Origin: Planctomycetota bacterium
Lineage (GTDB): Bacteria; Planctomycetota; UBA1135; UBA2386
Length of the DNA stretch: 44,323 nt
Direction of reading: 5' to 3'
Assembly: GCA_002684655.1 (NCBI GenBank)
Contig: NYVR01000076.1
Span: forward strand, 64,104 to 108,426
The notes under the pieces were generated by a model. It was not told the DNA's origin. It saw nothing but the letters and a program-made list of their open reading frames with translations, and did no database searches. Made by a program: the position numbers and the translations under genes. This document shows positions 16,834 through 25,335 of the stretch, one piece after another (within the stretch, counting starts at the first letter, position 1; every line of letters starts with the position of its first letter).

Positions 16834-18266
16834 GCGACGAGCTGCGAGAACACGCCTCCTTGGCAGACCGACGTCGGTTCCTGCAGACGAGCGCGATGGG
16901 GCTCGGCGCGGTCGCGGGCCGCGCTCTGCTCGGGGACCTGTCGGGCGGCGTGACCGGCGGCCACCACCCGGCGCGGGCCAAGCGCGTGATCTTCCTGTTC
17001 ATGGCGGGCGCCCCCAGTCAGCTGGACCTGTTCGACCACAAGCCAGGCTTAGCCAAGCGCTTCAAAGAGCCGCTGCCGCCGAGCGTGAGCAACGGCCAGC
17101 GGGTGACAGCGATGACGCGCGGTCGCACGCAGCTCTGCGCGCCGTCGATGTTCCGCTTCTCGCGGCGCGGCGAGAGCGGCGGTTGGTGGAGCGAGCTGCT
17201 GCCGCACCTCGGCGGCGTCGCTGACGACATCTGCGTCGTGCGCTCGCTGCACACCAACGCGATCAACCACGACCCCGGCAAGACCTTTATGTGCACCGGC
17301 TCGGAGCTGCCGGGGAAAGCCAGCATGGGCGCGTGGTTGAGCTACGGACTTGGCTCACTCAACCGCGACCTGCCGGACTTCGTCGTGCTGACCTCGGCCT
17401 ACTGGACGGGCGGCACCCGCAACGTCCAAGGCCTCTACAGCAGGATGTGGTCCAGCGGTTACCTGCCAGGCAAGCACCAGGGCACGGCGTTCCAAACCAA
17501 CGGAGACCCTGTGCTGTTCTTGTCCAACCCGGCAGGGGTCGATCGGACCGTCCGCCGTCGAATGCTCGACGCAGTCGGCGCGCTCAACGAGAAGCACCGA
17601 CGCGAGCAAGGAGATCCCGAGATCGACACCACGATCGCGCAGCAGGAGATGGCGTTCCGTATGCAGGCGTCTGTCCCCGAGCTGACCGATGTGTCGACGG
17701 AGCCGGACAGCGTGCGCGCCCTCTACGGCCCCGAGGTCGACAAGCCGGGTTCGTTCGCGCGGAACTGCCTGCTCGCGCGGCGGATGATCGAGCGCGACGT
17801 GCGGTTCGTGCAGATCTTCCACCGCGGCTGGGACCACCACTCGATCCTGCCCAAGCAGCTCCCCGGCCAGTGCTTCGACGTCGACCAGCCGTCTGCGGCG
17901 CTGCTGATCGATCTGAAGCGTCGGGGGTTGCTCGACGACACGCTGGTCGTCTTCGCCGGCGAGTTTGGACGCACCGTCTACGGGCAAGGGCGCCTCGAGC
18001 GCGACGACTACGGGCGCGACCACCACCCGCGCTGCTTCAGCGGCTGGCTGGCTGGCGGCGGGGTCGCGGGCGGCGTGCATTACGGCGAGACAGATGACTT
18101 CAGCTACAACGTCGCGCGCGACCCGGTCGCGGTGCACGACCTGCACGCGACGATGCTGCACCTCTGCGGGATCGACCATCGACGGATGACCTTCCCGTCG
18201 CAAGGGCTCGAGGAGCGGCTGACCGGGGTCGAGCCAGCGCGCGTGATCCGCGGTATCCTCTCATGA
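16830..18266 (+). CDS. exported DUF1501 family protein
   Basis: 478 residues from GTG 16830, which overlaps the TGA of the PSD1 gene. A twin-arginine signal (DRRRFLQTSAMGLGAVAG, residues 13-30) indicates folded export. The family motifs MAGAPSQLDLFDHKPGL, HNDPGK-type INHDPGKTFMCTG, GEFGRTVYGQG and DHHPRCFSGWLAGGG are present. DUF1501 has an alkaline-phosphatase/sulfatase-like fold; GEFGRT and DHH contribute to the presumed metal site. The function is unknown; it is the obligate partner of PSD1 proteins in planctomycetes. Its ATGA overlap with the following exported protein makes a three-gene coupled unit. Confidence 0.93.
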   Translation: MSDELREHASLADRRRFLQTSAMGLGAVAGRALLGDLSGGVTGGHHPARAKRVIFLFMAGAPSQLDLFDHKPGLAKRFKEPLPPSVSNGQRVTAMTRGRTQLCAPSMFRFSRRGESGGWWSELLPHLGGVADDICVVRSLHTNAINHDPGKTFMCTGSELPGKASMGAWLSYGLGSLNRDLPDFVVLTSAYWTGGTRNVQGLYSRMWSSGYLPGKHQGTAFQTNGDPVLFLSNPAGVDRTVRRRMLDAVGALNEKHRREQGDPEIDTTIAQQEMAFRMQASVPELTDVSTEPDSVRALYGPEVDKPGSFARNCLLARRMIERDVRFVQIFHRGWDHHSILPKQLPGQCFDVDQPSAALLIDLKRRGLLDDTLVVFAGEFGRTVYGQGRLERDDYGRDHHPRCFSGWLAGGGVAGGVHYGETDDFSYNVARDPVAVHDLHATMLHLCGIDHRRMTFPSQGLEERLTGVEPARVIRGILS

Positions 18267-19354
18267 CGAGTTTCGTTCCACACCTTCGACCAAACATGCA
18301 AAGACTCTTCGTCATCATCTCCGCTGTCCTCGCGTCCGCTTCGCTCGCAGCGCAGTCTCCCGCCGCTGCAGACTCCTTCTCGTACGCCAACGGCGATCTC
18401 TCCGTCGTCGGCGTCGCCGGCGTTGGCTGGGACGCCGCCGAGGGCGGCTGGCAGGTCGGCGACTCCACCGCCGGGCGTCGCTTCGTGATCACCGGCAACG
18501 AGTGCTTCTACAACGGGGACGGAACCACCCAGCTCCCCACCTGGCAGCCTCGCACGCTCGCCGCACCGATCACGACCGGCGTCGGCTACTCGGTGGTGGT
18601 CAGCTTCACCCTGATCCGCAACGAGCTCCAGCCTGGGCGCGGGATCGGCGTACACCTGGTCGCGGGCACCCAGCGCGGGCTGCTGATCGGCAAGGAGATC
18701 AACGGCCCCGTCGGCCTGCACGAGACCTACATCAACGGCGCCACCTACGCGTCGTTCAACACCAGCGGCACGGTCGAACCGATCACCGTGGTGATGGACT
18801 ACGACGGCGTCGACACCTCGATCGTGCTCTCGGACTCGGACGAGGTGTTGCCGGCCCACACGGTGTCGGGGCCGGTCAGCTTCGACGGGCTCGAGCTCTT
18901 CGGCTACCACCGCCTGACGGTCAGCAACGGCATCGACGATCTGACCGTCGCGGTCTCCTCGGCTGCGGCGAGCGTCTACGGCGCCGGCTGCGACGGCTTG
19001 ACCTTGATCCCGACGAACAGCACGCCCTGGGTGTCCAACACCGGCTTCTCGTTCAACGTCGGCGGCGTCACGCAAGGTTTGGCTTTCGTCGGCCTCGGCT
19101 CGAGCGCCCTGCCGACGGGCTTCCCGCTCGACAGCGTCGGGATGACCGGCTGCACTGGCTACACGCCGCTGGACCTGGGCCTGTTCGCCACGAGCATCGC
19201 AGGCGCCAACGGCGTCGCGTCCCTCGGCTTCGCGATCCCCAGCAACCCAGGCCTCGCGGGTCAGCAGTTCTCGGCGCAGGGCATCGCGCTGTCGCCGACC
19301 AACTCGCTCGGCCTGTCGGCGAGCAACGGCGTCGAGCTGATCCTCGGGCTCTAG
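18263..19354 (+). CDS. exported planctomycete surface-type protein
   Basis: 363 residues from the ATG in the ATGA overlap; an internal ATG at 18296 would start directly at the signal peptide (QRLFVIISAVLASASLAAQ), so the true start is uncertain. Residues about 35-230 form a beta-rich, LamG/concanavalin-like exported domain (DSFSYANGDLSVVG, FDGLELFGYHRLTVSNGI). The last 125 residues start at YGAGCDG and contain repeated Gly/Leu/Pro phrases, ending in SNGVELILGL. That C-terminal domain resembles those found on many exported proteins of marine planctomycetes and may anchor or sort them. No enzyme motif. Coupling suggests it works with the PSD1/DUF1501 pair. Confidence 0.8.
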   Translation: MTSFVPHLRPNMQRLFVIISAVLASASLAAQSPAAADSFSYANGDLSVVGVAGVGWDAAEGGWQVGDSTAGRRFVITGNECFYNGDGTTQLPTWQPRTLAAPITTGVGYSVVVSFTLIRNELQPGRGIGVHLVAGTQRGLLIGKEINGPVGLHETYINGATYASFNTSGTVEPITVVMDYDGVDTSIVLSDSDEVLPAHTVSGPVSFDGLELFGYHRLTVSNGIDDLTVAVSSAAASVYGAGCDGLTLIPTNSTPWVSNTGFSFNVGGVTQGLAFVGLGSSALPTGFPLDSVGMTGCTGYTPLDLGLFATSIAGANGVASLGFAIPSNPGLAGQQFSAQGIALSPTNSLGLSASNGVELILGL

Positions 19355-19370
19355 CGGTCGCGGTCGCCGG

Positions 19371-20843
19371 TCACGCCTTGCCCACGGCGTCCTGCCAGCG
19401 GGCGAGGTGTGCTGCGACCTCTGCGTCGTCCATCTGCGGCGCGAACGACCGGTCTTCGCGCCACGCCGCGGTGATGGCCTGCTTGTCTGGCCACAGCCCG
19501 CAGCCGAGGCCGGCGAGAAACGCCGCGCCTAGCGCCGTCGTCTCGAGCAGCTGAGGCCGCCGGATGGGCACGCCCAGCACGTCGGACTGGAACTGCATCA
19601 TCAGGTCGTTCGCGGCGGCGCCGCCGTCGACCTTGAGGGTGCCCATCGCGCGCCCTGCGTCCTTCTCCATGGCGCGCAGGACGTCGACGTTTTGCAGCGC
19701 GATCCCTTCGAGCGTCGCCCGCGCGATGTGGGCGCGGGTGGTGCCGCGGGTCAGGCCGGTGACGGCGCCGCGCGCGTCGGGGCGCCAGTGCGGGGCGCCG
19801 AGCCCGGTGAGCGCCGGCACCACGACGACGCCTTCGGAGCTCTCGACGCTGGCCGCGAGCGCCTCGACCTCTGCCGACGAAGAGAAGAAGCCCAGGCCGT
19901 CGCGCAGCCACTGCACCGCGGCGCCGGCGACGAACGCCGAGCCCTCGAGCGCGTAGGCGCGCTCGCCTGGGATCTGCCACGCGACCGTAGTGACCAACCC
20001 GTGCGTCGACGGCACCGCCTCGGCTCCGGTGTTCATCAGCATGAAGGCGCCTGTGCCGTAGGTGCACTTGGCGTCGCCCGGCGCGAAGCACGCTTGGCCG
20101 AACAGCGCGGCCTGTTGATCGCCGGCGATCCCGGTGATCGGCAGGCCGTCGGGCAGCCCGTCGACGCCGCGGATCGCGCCGAACGTGCCAGCGCTCGGGG
20201 CGACGGTCGGCAGCACGCTCTCTGGCACGTCAAAGCGCTGCAGCAGGTCGTCCGACCAGTTCATCGTCGAGAGGTCGAACAGCAGGGTGCGGGAGGCGTT
20301 GCTCACGTCGGTGACGTGCGCGGCGCCGCCGGTGAGCGCGTGGACGAGGAACGCGTCGACTGTGCCGAACGCCAGCTCGCCGCGTTCGGCGCGCGCGCGC
20401 AGGTCGCCTTGGTCGAGGATCCAGGCCAGCTTGGTCGCCGAGAAGTAGGGGTCGATCGGCAGACCGGTCGCCGCGCGGACCGACGCCTCGTGGCCGTCTT
20501 CGATCAGGCGTCGGCAGGCGTCGGCCGTGCGGCGATCTTGCCAGACGATCGCGCGGTGCACCGGCTCGCCGGTCGCGCGGTCCCAGACCACGACGGTCTC
20601 TCGCTGGTTGGTGATGCCGACGGCCGCGAGCTGCTCGGGGCGCACGCCGCTTTGTTCGATCGCGCCGGCGATCGCTGCGCGCACAGACGCGAGGATCTCG
20701 AGCGGTTCGTGCTCGACGTGCCCAGGCTGCGGGTAATGCTGCGCGAACTCCTGGTAGCCCCGGCCCTTCACGGCGAGCGCTTCGTCGAGGACCAGCACGG
20801 TCGTGCCGGTCGTGCCCTGGTCGATCGCGAGGATGTGCTTCAT
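19371..20843 (-). CDS. glpK: glycerol kinase
   Basis: 490 residues of the FGGY kinase family, phosphorylating glycerol to sn-glycerol 3-phosphate. Motifs: AIDQGTTGTT (6-15, phosphate 1), GITNQRET, AIVWQDRRT, the catalytic aspartate in GIAGDQQAALFGQ, YGTGAFMLMNTG, and KVDGGAAANDLMMQFQ near the C-terminus. Full length and colinear with E. coli GlpK. No glpF or glpD is adjacent; it lies downstream of the nitrilase on the same strand with a 33-base gap but has its own TAAGAT promoter element. Confidence 0.96.
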   Translation of the reverse strand: MKHILAIDQGTTGTTVLVLDEALAVKGRGYQEFAQHYPQPGHVEHEPLEILASVRAAIAGAIEQSGVRPEQLAAVGITNQRETVVVWDRATGEPVHRAIVWQDRRTADACRRLIEDGHEASVRAATGLPIDPYFSATKLAWILDQGDLRARAERGELAFGTVDAFLVHALTGGAAHVTDVSNASRTLLFDLSTMNWSDDLLQRFDVPESVLPTVAPSAGTFGAIRGVDGLPDGLPITGIAGDQQAALFGQACFAPGDAKCTYGTGAFMLMNTGAEAVPSTHGLVTTVAWQIPGERAYALEGSAFVAGAAVQWLRDGLGFFSSSAEVEALAASVESSEGVVVVPALTGLGAPHWRPDARGAVTGLTRGTTRAHIARATLEGIALQNVDVLRAMEKDAGRAMGTLKVDGGAAANDLMMQFQSDVLGVPIRRPQLLETTALGAAFLAGLGCGLWPDKQAITAAWREDRSFAPQMDDAEVAAHLARWQDAVGKA

Positions 20844-20856
20844 CGTCGGAATCTTA
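20844..20856 (-). promoter_or_regulatory. -10 element for leaderless transcription of glpK
   Basis: Minus strand TAAGAT-TCCGACG-ATG, seven-base spacing, no SD. It lies in the short gap after the nitrilase gene, so glpK is not only read from the nitrilase promoter. Confidence 0.65.
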
Positions 20857-20876
20857 TGCGGCTCGGTCGGCGCGTC

Positions 20877-21827
20877 TCAGTGCGATTTGGGCCAGAGGCC
20901 GCGGTGCCGTCGGCTGTCGAGCTCTAGGTGAAGGATCTCCGGTCTGGAGTAGTGACCGGAGATGTCGAAGTTCTGGCGCTCGCGTCGCACGCGCGCGTGG
21001 TCTAGGTCTGCGACGATGACGAGCTCTTGGTCCGGCGCGGGCTCGCACACCCAGCTGCCGTCAGGCGCCGCGACGCACGAGCCGCCGTCGGCGCACAGCT
21101 CGGGCAGCGCCGCGCGGAGCTCGTCGGCCATTGGGACGATGTCCGCGACGTCTGCCGGCCGCATCACGGTCGACGCGGAGATCACGTAGCTGCGCCCCTC
21201 ACGCGCGGCGAAGCGCGTGATGTCTTCGGTGTTCCTGCGATTGCCAGGCCACGTCATGACGTGCAGGTCTTCTCCCATCGCGTGCAGCGCGGCCCGCGGC
21301 AGCGGCATCCAGTTCTCCCAGCAGTTGAGCGCGCCGACGGTGAACGGCGGCACCTTGTGGACGCGCAGGCCGTGGCCGTCGCCTTGCGCCCAGACCAAGC
21401 GTTCGGCGTGCGTCGGCATCAGCTTGCGGTGCGTCGGCTGGATCAGGCCGTTGCCGAGGATCGTCACCATCGAGCAGTAGAGCGAGTGGCCGCCGCGGTC
21501 GAGGGCGCGCTCCATGCAGCCGAAGACGATCGCCACGTCATTGTCGGCGGCGAACTCGGCGAGCTGTTTGAAGTGGTGGTCAGGCTCGCAGCTCTGGTCG
21601 GCGTAGTGCGCGAACCACTGCTTCTGTCGGTCGTCGTCGAACTGCGCGCCGTCGGTGAACTCGACCCACCATGGATATCCTGGCACCAGCGCCTCGCCGA
21701 AGACGACGATCTTGGCGTCCTGCTCGGCGGCGCGACCCGCCCACGCAAGCATCTTCTCGAGCGTGCGCTCGCGGTCTAGCCATACGGGCGCGATCTGCGC
21801 GATCGCGACTCGGAGCGTCTCGGTCAT
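20877..21827 (-). CDS. aliphatic nitrilase / carbon-nitrogen hydrolase
   Basis: 316 residues with the nitrilase Glu-Lys-Cys triad: E45 (VVFGEALVPGYPWW), K135 (THRKLMPTHAERLVWAQGDG) and C169 (GALNCWENWMPL). CWENWMPL and the RKLMPTxxERxxW region are typical of true nitrilases (nitrile to acid plus ammonia) rather than amidases or carbamoylases. Cytoplasmic, no signal. The C-terminus is short compared with plant or Rhodococcus nitrilases (about 350), as in many marine homologues. TAGGCT six bases upstream sets the start. The physiological nitrile is unknown; nothing in the neighbourhood makes or uses one. Confidence 0.9.
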   Translation of the reverse strand: MTETLRVAIAQIAPVWLDRERTLEKMLAWAGRAAEQDAKIVVFGEALVPGYPWWVEFTDGAQFDDDRQKQWFAHYADQSCEPDHHFKQLAEFAADNDVAIVFGCMERALDRGGHSLYCSMVTILGNGLIQPTHRKLMPTHAERLVWAQGDGHGLRVHKVPPFTVGALNCWENWMPLPRAALHAMGEDLHVMTWPGNRRNTEDITRFAAREGRSYVISASTVMRPADVADIVPMADELRAALPELCADGGSCVAAPDGSWVCEPAPDQELVIVADLDHARVRRERQNFDISGHYSRPEILHLELDSRRHRGLWPKSH

Positions 21828-21839
21828 GCGGCCAGCCTA
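21828..21839 (-). promoter_or_regulatory. -10 element for leaderless transcription of the nitrilase gene
   Basis: Minus strand TAGGCT-GGCCGC-ATG, six-base spacing, the same hexamer as in front of the first amidohydrolase and the 28-codon ORF at 41695. Confidence 0.65.
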
Positions 21840-22064
21840 CGCGGAAACCGCCCCGAGTTCGTCGTCGTGGGTCGTCGCTATGGCTCCGTGACAACGGCGT
21901 TTTGTCTGCGCAGGTGCTCGCGCGAGCCTCCGTTCGCATCGCGGCGCGGGGTCGGCGTCCTGGAGCGCGCGGTCGCGCGGTGTCTTCGTTCGCGCGGGGC
22001 GCCGCTCTCTGCCGCCGATGGGGCCATGGTCGTCGCGGCAGAATGGGTGCATGCTAAGGGCGTC

Positions 22065-23099
22065 ATGATCGCCCCTCGTAGACTCGCATCGCTCGCGTTG
22101 GTCGCGCTCACAGCGGCGTGCGGGCGGTCGGATTCGTCGACTACCGCAGCGCTCGGGGTCGCGACGATCGGACCTGCGGGCGGGATCTTGGTGGTGGACC
22201 GCGGCCAGCAGCAAGGGTTGGTGCTGGAGGTCCCTGCCGGCGCGGTGGCTCGGCCCACGGAGTTCCGGGTCGCAGCGGAGGGGGGCGGCGGCTCGCCGAG
22301 CGCGCCCACCGGGGCCGGGATCCCGGCCGTCGCCGCGCCGCTGAGGATCGAGCCGACGGATTTGGTGTCGCCGGTGTCGATGCGGCTGCGGATCCCGTAT
22401 GAGCCCGCAAACGTCTCGGGAACGGGCGCAGGCAACATCGACGTGCGGCAGAAAAACGCCGCGCTGAGCCGTGATTATGACCCCGAAGACATCGACGCGG
22501 TCGCGGGGTGGGTGGAGATCTCTGTCAAGACGCTCGGCCGCTTCGAGGTGGTCGTCGCGCCGACGCCTGCCGACTTGCTGAGCTACCTGCCGCCGGTCGG
22601 CGAGGTCGCGTCGTTGGAAGACGGTTTCGCCTTCACCGTCGAGCCCGAGCCGGTCCTCTCGCCGCTGTCGGGTCTCGACGTCCTCGCGTGGTCGGTCGTT
22701 GGGCCGAGCTTCTTCGAGCAGATCGTCGTCGGGGGAGCTTCGATCCTCGGTAGGCGCAGCGGCGCGCTGTGGGCCGAGGAGTGGTCGATCCCGTACGACC
22801 CCTTCGGCGACCCCGGCGAGGCGTTGGCCAACATGATCACGCAGACCGCGGCGGTGACCGACTTCACCGTCTTTTCGATCGTCAGCGCGGCAGTGACGCC
22901 GCTCGGCTACTTCCAATACGCGCTGCCGATCCGTTACGACGAACAGCTCTACACAGACATCGGACAGCTGGTCGTCAACGTCGCCTACGACCGACCAGAC
23001 CTCGGCGTGGGCGAGCGACAGGTGACGATGTGGCTGTCCCCTGAGGTCGGGCTGCTGCGTTTGGCCGTCGATGGCGTCTCCTACGACCGCGTCCCGTAA
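22065..23099 (+). CDS. lipoprotein with ZU5-like domain, function unknown
   Basis: 344 residues from ATG 22065; a longer open frame upstream lacks coding character and hides the signal. The signal ends in LTAAC with C19 as the lipid attachment site. Residues about 30-125 (IGPAGGILVVDRGQQQGL, then VPAGAVARPTEFRV) resemble a ZU5 domain, a beta-fold often seen in exported bacterial proteins that start with GPxGG and a PxGA motif. The remaining 200 residues are unassigned and beta-rich. No catalytic motif. It has a 237-base promoter region divergent from the nitrilase gene, without a clear TANNNT at the usual distance. Confidence 0.75.
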   Translation: MIAPRRLASLALVALTAACGRSDSSTTAALGVATIGPAGGILVVDRGQQQGLVLEVPAGAVARPTEFRVAAEGGGGSPSAPTGAGIPAVAAPLRIEPTDLVSPVSMRLRIPYEPANVSGTGAGNIDVRQKNAALSRDYDPEDIDAVAGWVEISVKTLGRFEVVVAPTPADLLSYLPPVGEVASLEDGFAFTVEPEPVLSPLSGLDVLAWSVVGPSFFEQIVVGGASILGRRSGALWAEEWSIPYDPFGDPGEALANMITQTAAVTDFTVFSIVSAAVTPLGYFQYALPIRYDEQLYTDIGQLVVNVAYDRPDLGVGERQVTMWLSPEVGLLRLAVDGVSYDRVP

Positions 23100-23174
23100 G
23101 CGCGCGCAGCGCTTCGGGCGGCACTTGTCGGCGGTTGCGCTGGCATCCCTGCTGCAGGTTCGTCAAATGGCGAC

Positions 23175-25295
23175 ATGACGATCGTCCTGCTGCTCCTGTC
23201 GCTCCTGTTCGTCGCGTCCTGCTCCCTGCCGATGGCACCTGATCCCTCTGTTCCTCCCGTCGCTCGCCGCGTCCACCACGAGAATCACTGGCACGGGGAG
23301 GTCTACGTCGACGACTACTACTGGCTCCGCAACAAGGAGACGCCTGAGGTGCGCGCCTACCTGGAGGCCGAGAACGCCTACACCGGGCACCGCACGGCGC
23401 ACCTGAAGCCCATGCAGGACCGCATCTACGAAGAGCTGGTCGCGCGCGTTCAGCAGACAGACCAGGACGTGCCCATGCGCCTGCGCGGCTACTACTACTA
23501 CACGCGCACCGAAGAGGGGCTGCAGTACCCCGTCCGCTGTCGGCGTCGTGCCGCCGCCGACGGCGCCTTCGATCCTGCCGCCGCTGAAGAGGTCTTGCTG
23601 GACCGGAACGAGATGGCCGCGGGCCTCGACTTTCTGTCGTTCGGGGACATCGCCGTCAGCGACGGCGACGACCGCTACGCCTACACGACGGACGTCACCG
23701 GCTTTCGCCAATACACGCTGCACGTGCGCGACCTGGACACCGGCAAGGTGCACGAGGACCTCGCCGAGCGGGTCACGGGGGTCGTGTGGGCTGCCGACGG
23801 CGAGACGCTGTTCTACGTCACGGAGGACGCGACGACGAAGCGGTCAGACAAGCTGTGGCGGCTGCGTTTGGGCGGCGCGCCGGAGCTGCTGTACGAAGAG
23901 GTCGATGAGCTCTACGCGATCAACGTGACGCGGACGCGCGATGGTCGCTACGTGCTGCTCAGCGCGACCAGCACGGATACCTACGAGTGGTCGTTCCTCG
24001 ACGCCGGCGACCCCGCTGGCGACTTCGCCGCGCTGCTGCCGCGTGAGAAAGGGCACCGCTACTCACCGACGCACCGAGACGGCGTCTGGTATTTGCGCAC
24101 CGATAAGGACGCGCTCAACTTCCGGGTGGTGCGCGCCGCGGTCGCCGACCCACGCCCGGAGAAGTGGGAGGAGGTCGTGCCGCACCGCGACGACGTCTTC
24201 GTCGCTCGCTTCGAGGTGTTCGCGGGTCACGCCGTCGTGCAAGAGAAGCAGCGCGGCATGGCGCGGTTCCGCGTCCACGACTTCGAGTCTGGTCAGTGGC
24301 GCCAGATCGACTTCCCGGAGGCGGTTTACGCGGCGGGATCGGGCGGCAACCCCGAGTGGACGTCGACGCGCTACCGGATCGACTACGAGTCGATGGTCAC
24401 GCCGCCGTGCGTGTTTGACTACGACCTCGACACGCTCGAGCGCGAGCTCAAGAAGCAGCGCGAGGTCCGCGGCTACGACCCAGCGCAGTATGAGACCGTG
24501 CGGGTCGAGGCTAAGGCGCGCGACGGCGCGTTGATTCCGGTGTCGCTCGTATACAAGGTCGGCACGCCGCGCGACGGATCGGCGCCGCTGTGGCTCTACG
24601 GTTACGGGTCCTACGGGTCTTCGATCTCGCCGAGCTTCAACAGCGACAGGATCAGCCTGCTGGACCGTGGCGTGGTCTTCGCCATCGCCCACATCCGCGG
24701 CAGCCGGACGCTCGGCGAGTCGTGGCGGCGCGACGGGATGCTGATGAAGAAGAAGAACACCTTCTACGACTTCGTCGACGCCGCGGACGGGCTGATCGAG
24801 GCGGGCTGGACCAGCGAGGCGCGATTGATGGCTGAGGGCGGCAGCGCCGGCGGCTTGCTGATGGGGGCGGTCGCGAACCTGCGCCCGGACCTGTTTTGCG
24901 CGATCCACAGCGCGGTGCCGTTCGTCGATGTGATGAACACGATGATGGACGCGTCGATGCCGCTCACGGTGGGTGAGTACCTTGAGTGGGGCAACCCCAA
25001 CGAGAAGGAGGCGTTCGACTACATGATGTCCTACAGCCCCTACGACAACCTCGAGGCCAAGGCGTATCCGGCGACGCTGGTGACGACGAGCTTCAACGAC
25101 TCGCAGGTGATGTATTGGGAGCCTGCGAAGTACGTCGCCAAGCTCCGAGCGCTCAAGACGGACGACAACGAGCTGCTGCTCAAGACCAAGCTCGAGGCGG
25201 CCGGGCACGGCGGCGCGTCAGGCCGCTATGACCGGTGGCGCGACCGCGCGTTCGAGATGGCGTGGATGCTGAAGCAGGCTGGCGTCACGGAGTAG
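23175..25295 (+). CDS. ptrB: oligopeptidase B (S9A) with a lipoprotein signal
   Basis: 706 residues. After the lipobox (LFVASC, C16) the protein follows oligopeptidase B: an N-terminal segment VYVDDYYWLRNKETPEV, a seven-bladed propeller to about residue 420, and a catalytic domain with S557 (EGGSAGGLL), D642 (SFNDSQVMYWEPAKY) and H678 (AAGHGGASGR). The family cleaves after Arg/Lys in peptides below about 30 residues. E. coli PtrB is cytosolic; a lipidated form would act in the periplasm or on the outer membrane. The upstream TCAAAT-GGCGAC-ATG is one mismatch from the window's leaderless pattern and supports this start, and so the signal. Confidence 0.92.
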   Translation: MTIVLLLLSLLFVASCSLPMAPDPSVPPVARRVHHENHWHGEVYVDDYYWLRNKETPEVRAYLEAENAYTGHRTAHLKPMQDRIYEELVARVQQTDQDVPMRLRGYYYYTRTEEGLQYPVRCRRRAAADGAFDPAAAEEVLLDRNEMAAGLDFLSFGDIAVSDGDDRYAYTTDVTGFRQYTLHVRDLDTGKVHEDLAERVTGVVWAADGETLFYVTEDATTKRSDKLWRLRLGGAPELLYEEVDELYAINVTRTRDGRYVLLSATSTDTYEWSFLDAGDPAGDFAALLPREKGHRYSPTHRDGVWYLRTDKDALNFRVVRAAVADPRPEKWEEVVPHRDDVFVARFEVFAGHAVVQEKQRGMARFRVHDFESGQWRQIDFPEAVYAAGSGGNPEWTSTRYRIDYESMVTPPCVFDYDLDTLERELKKQREVRGYDPAQYETVRVEAKARDGALIPVSLVYKVGTPRDGSAPLWLYGYGSYGSSISPSFNSDRISLLDRGVVFAIAHIRGSRTLGESWRRDGMLMKKKNTFYDFVDAADGLIEAGWTSEARLMAEGGSAGGLLMGAVANLRPDLFCAIHSAVPFVDVMNTMMDASMPLTVGEYLEWGNPNEKEAFDYMMSYSPYDNLEAKAYPATLVTTSFNDSQVMYWEPAKYVAKLRALKTDDNELLLKTKLEAAGHGGASGRYDRWRDRAFEMAWMLKQAGVTE

Positions 25296-25322
25296 GCGCT
25301 CGGGGCGCAGGACTCGCGGCGT

Positions 25323-25335
25323 TACGATGCGTGAC
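25323..25335 (+). promoter_or_regulatory. -10 element for leaderless transcription of the serine hydrolase
   Basis: TACGAT-GCGTGAC-ATG, seven-base spacing. An in-frame ATG at 25327 overlaps the hexamer itself, so the start must be 25336. Confidence 0.65.
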
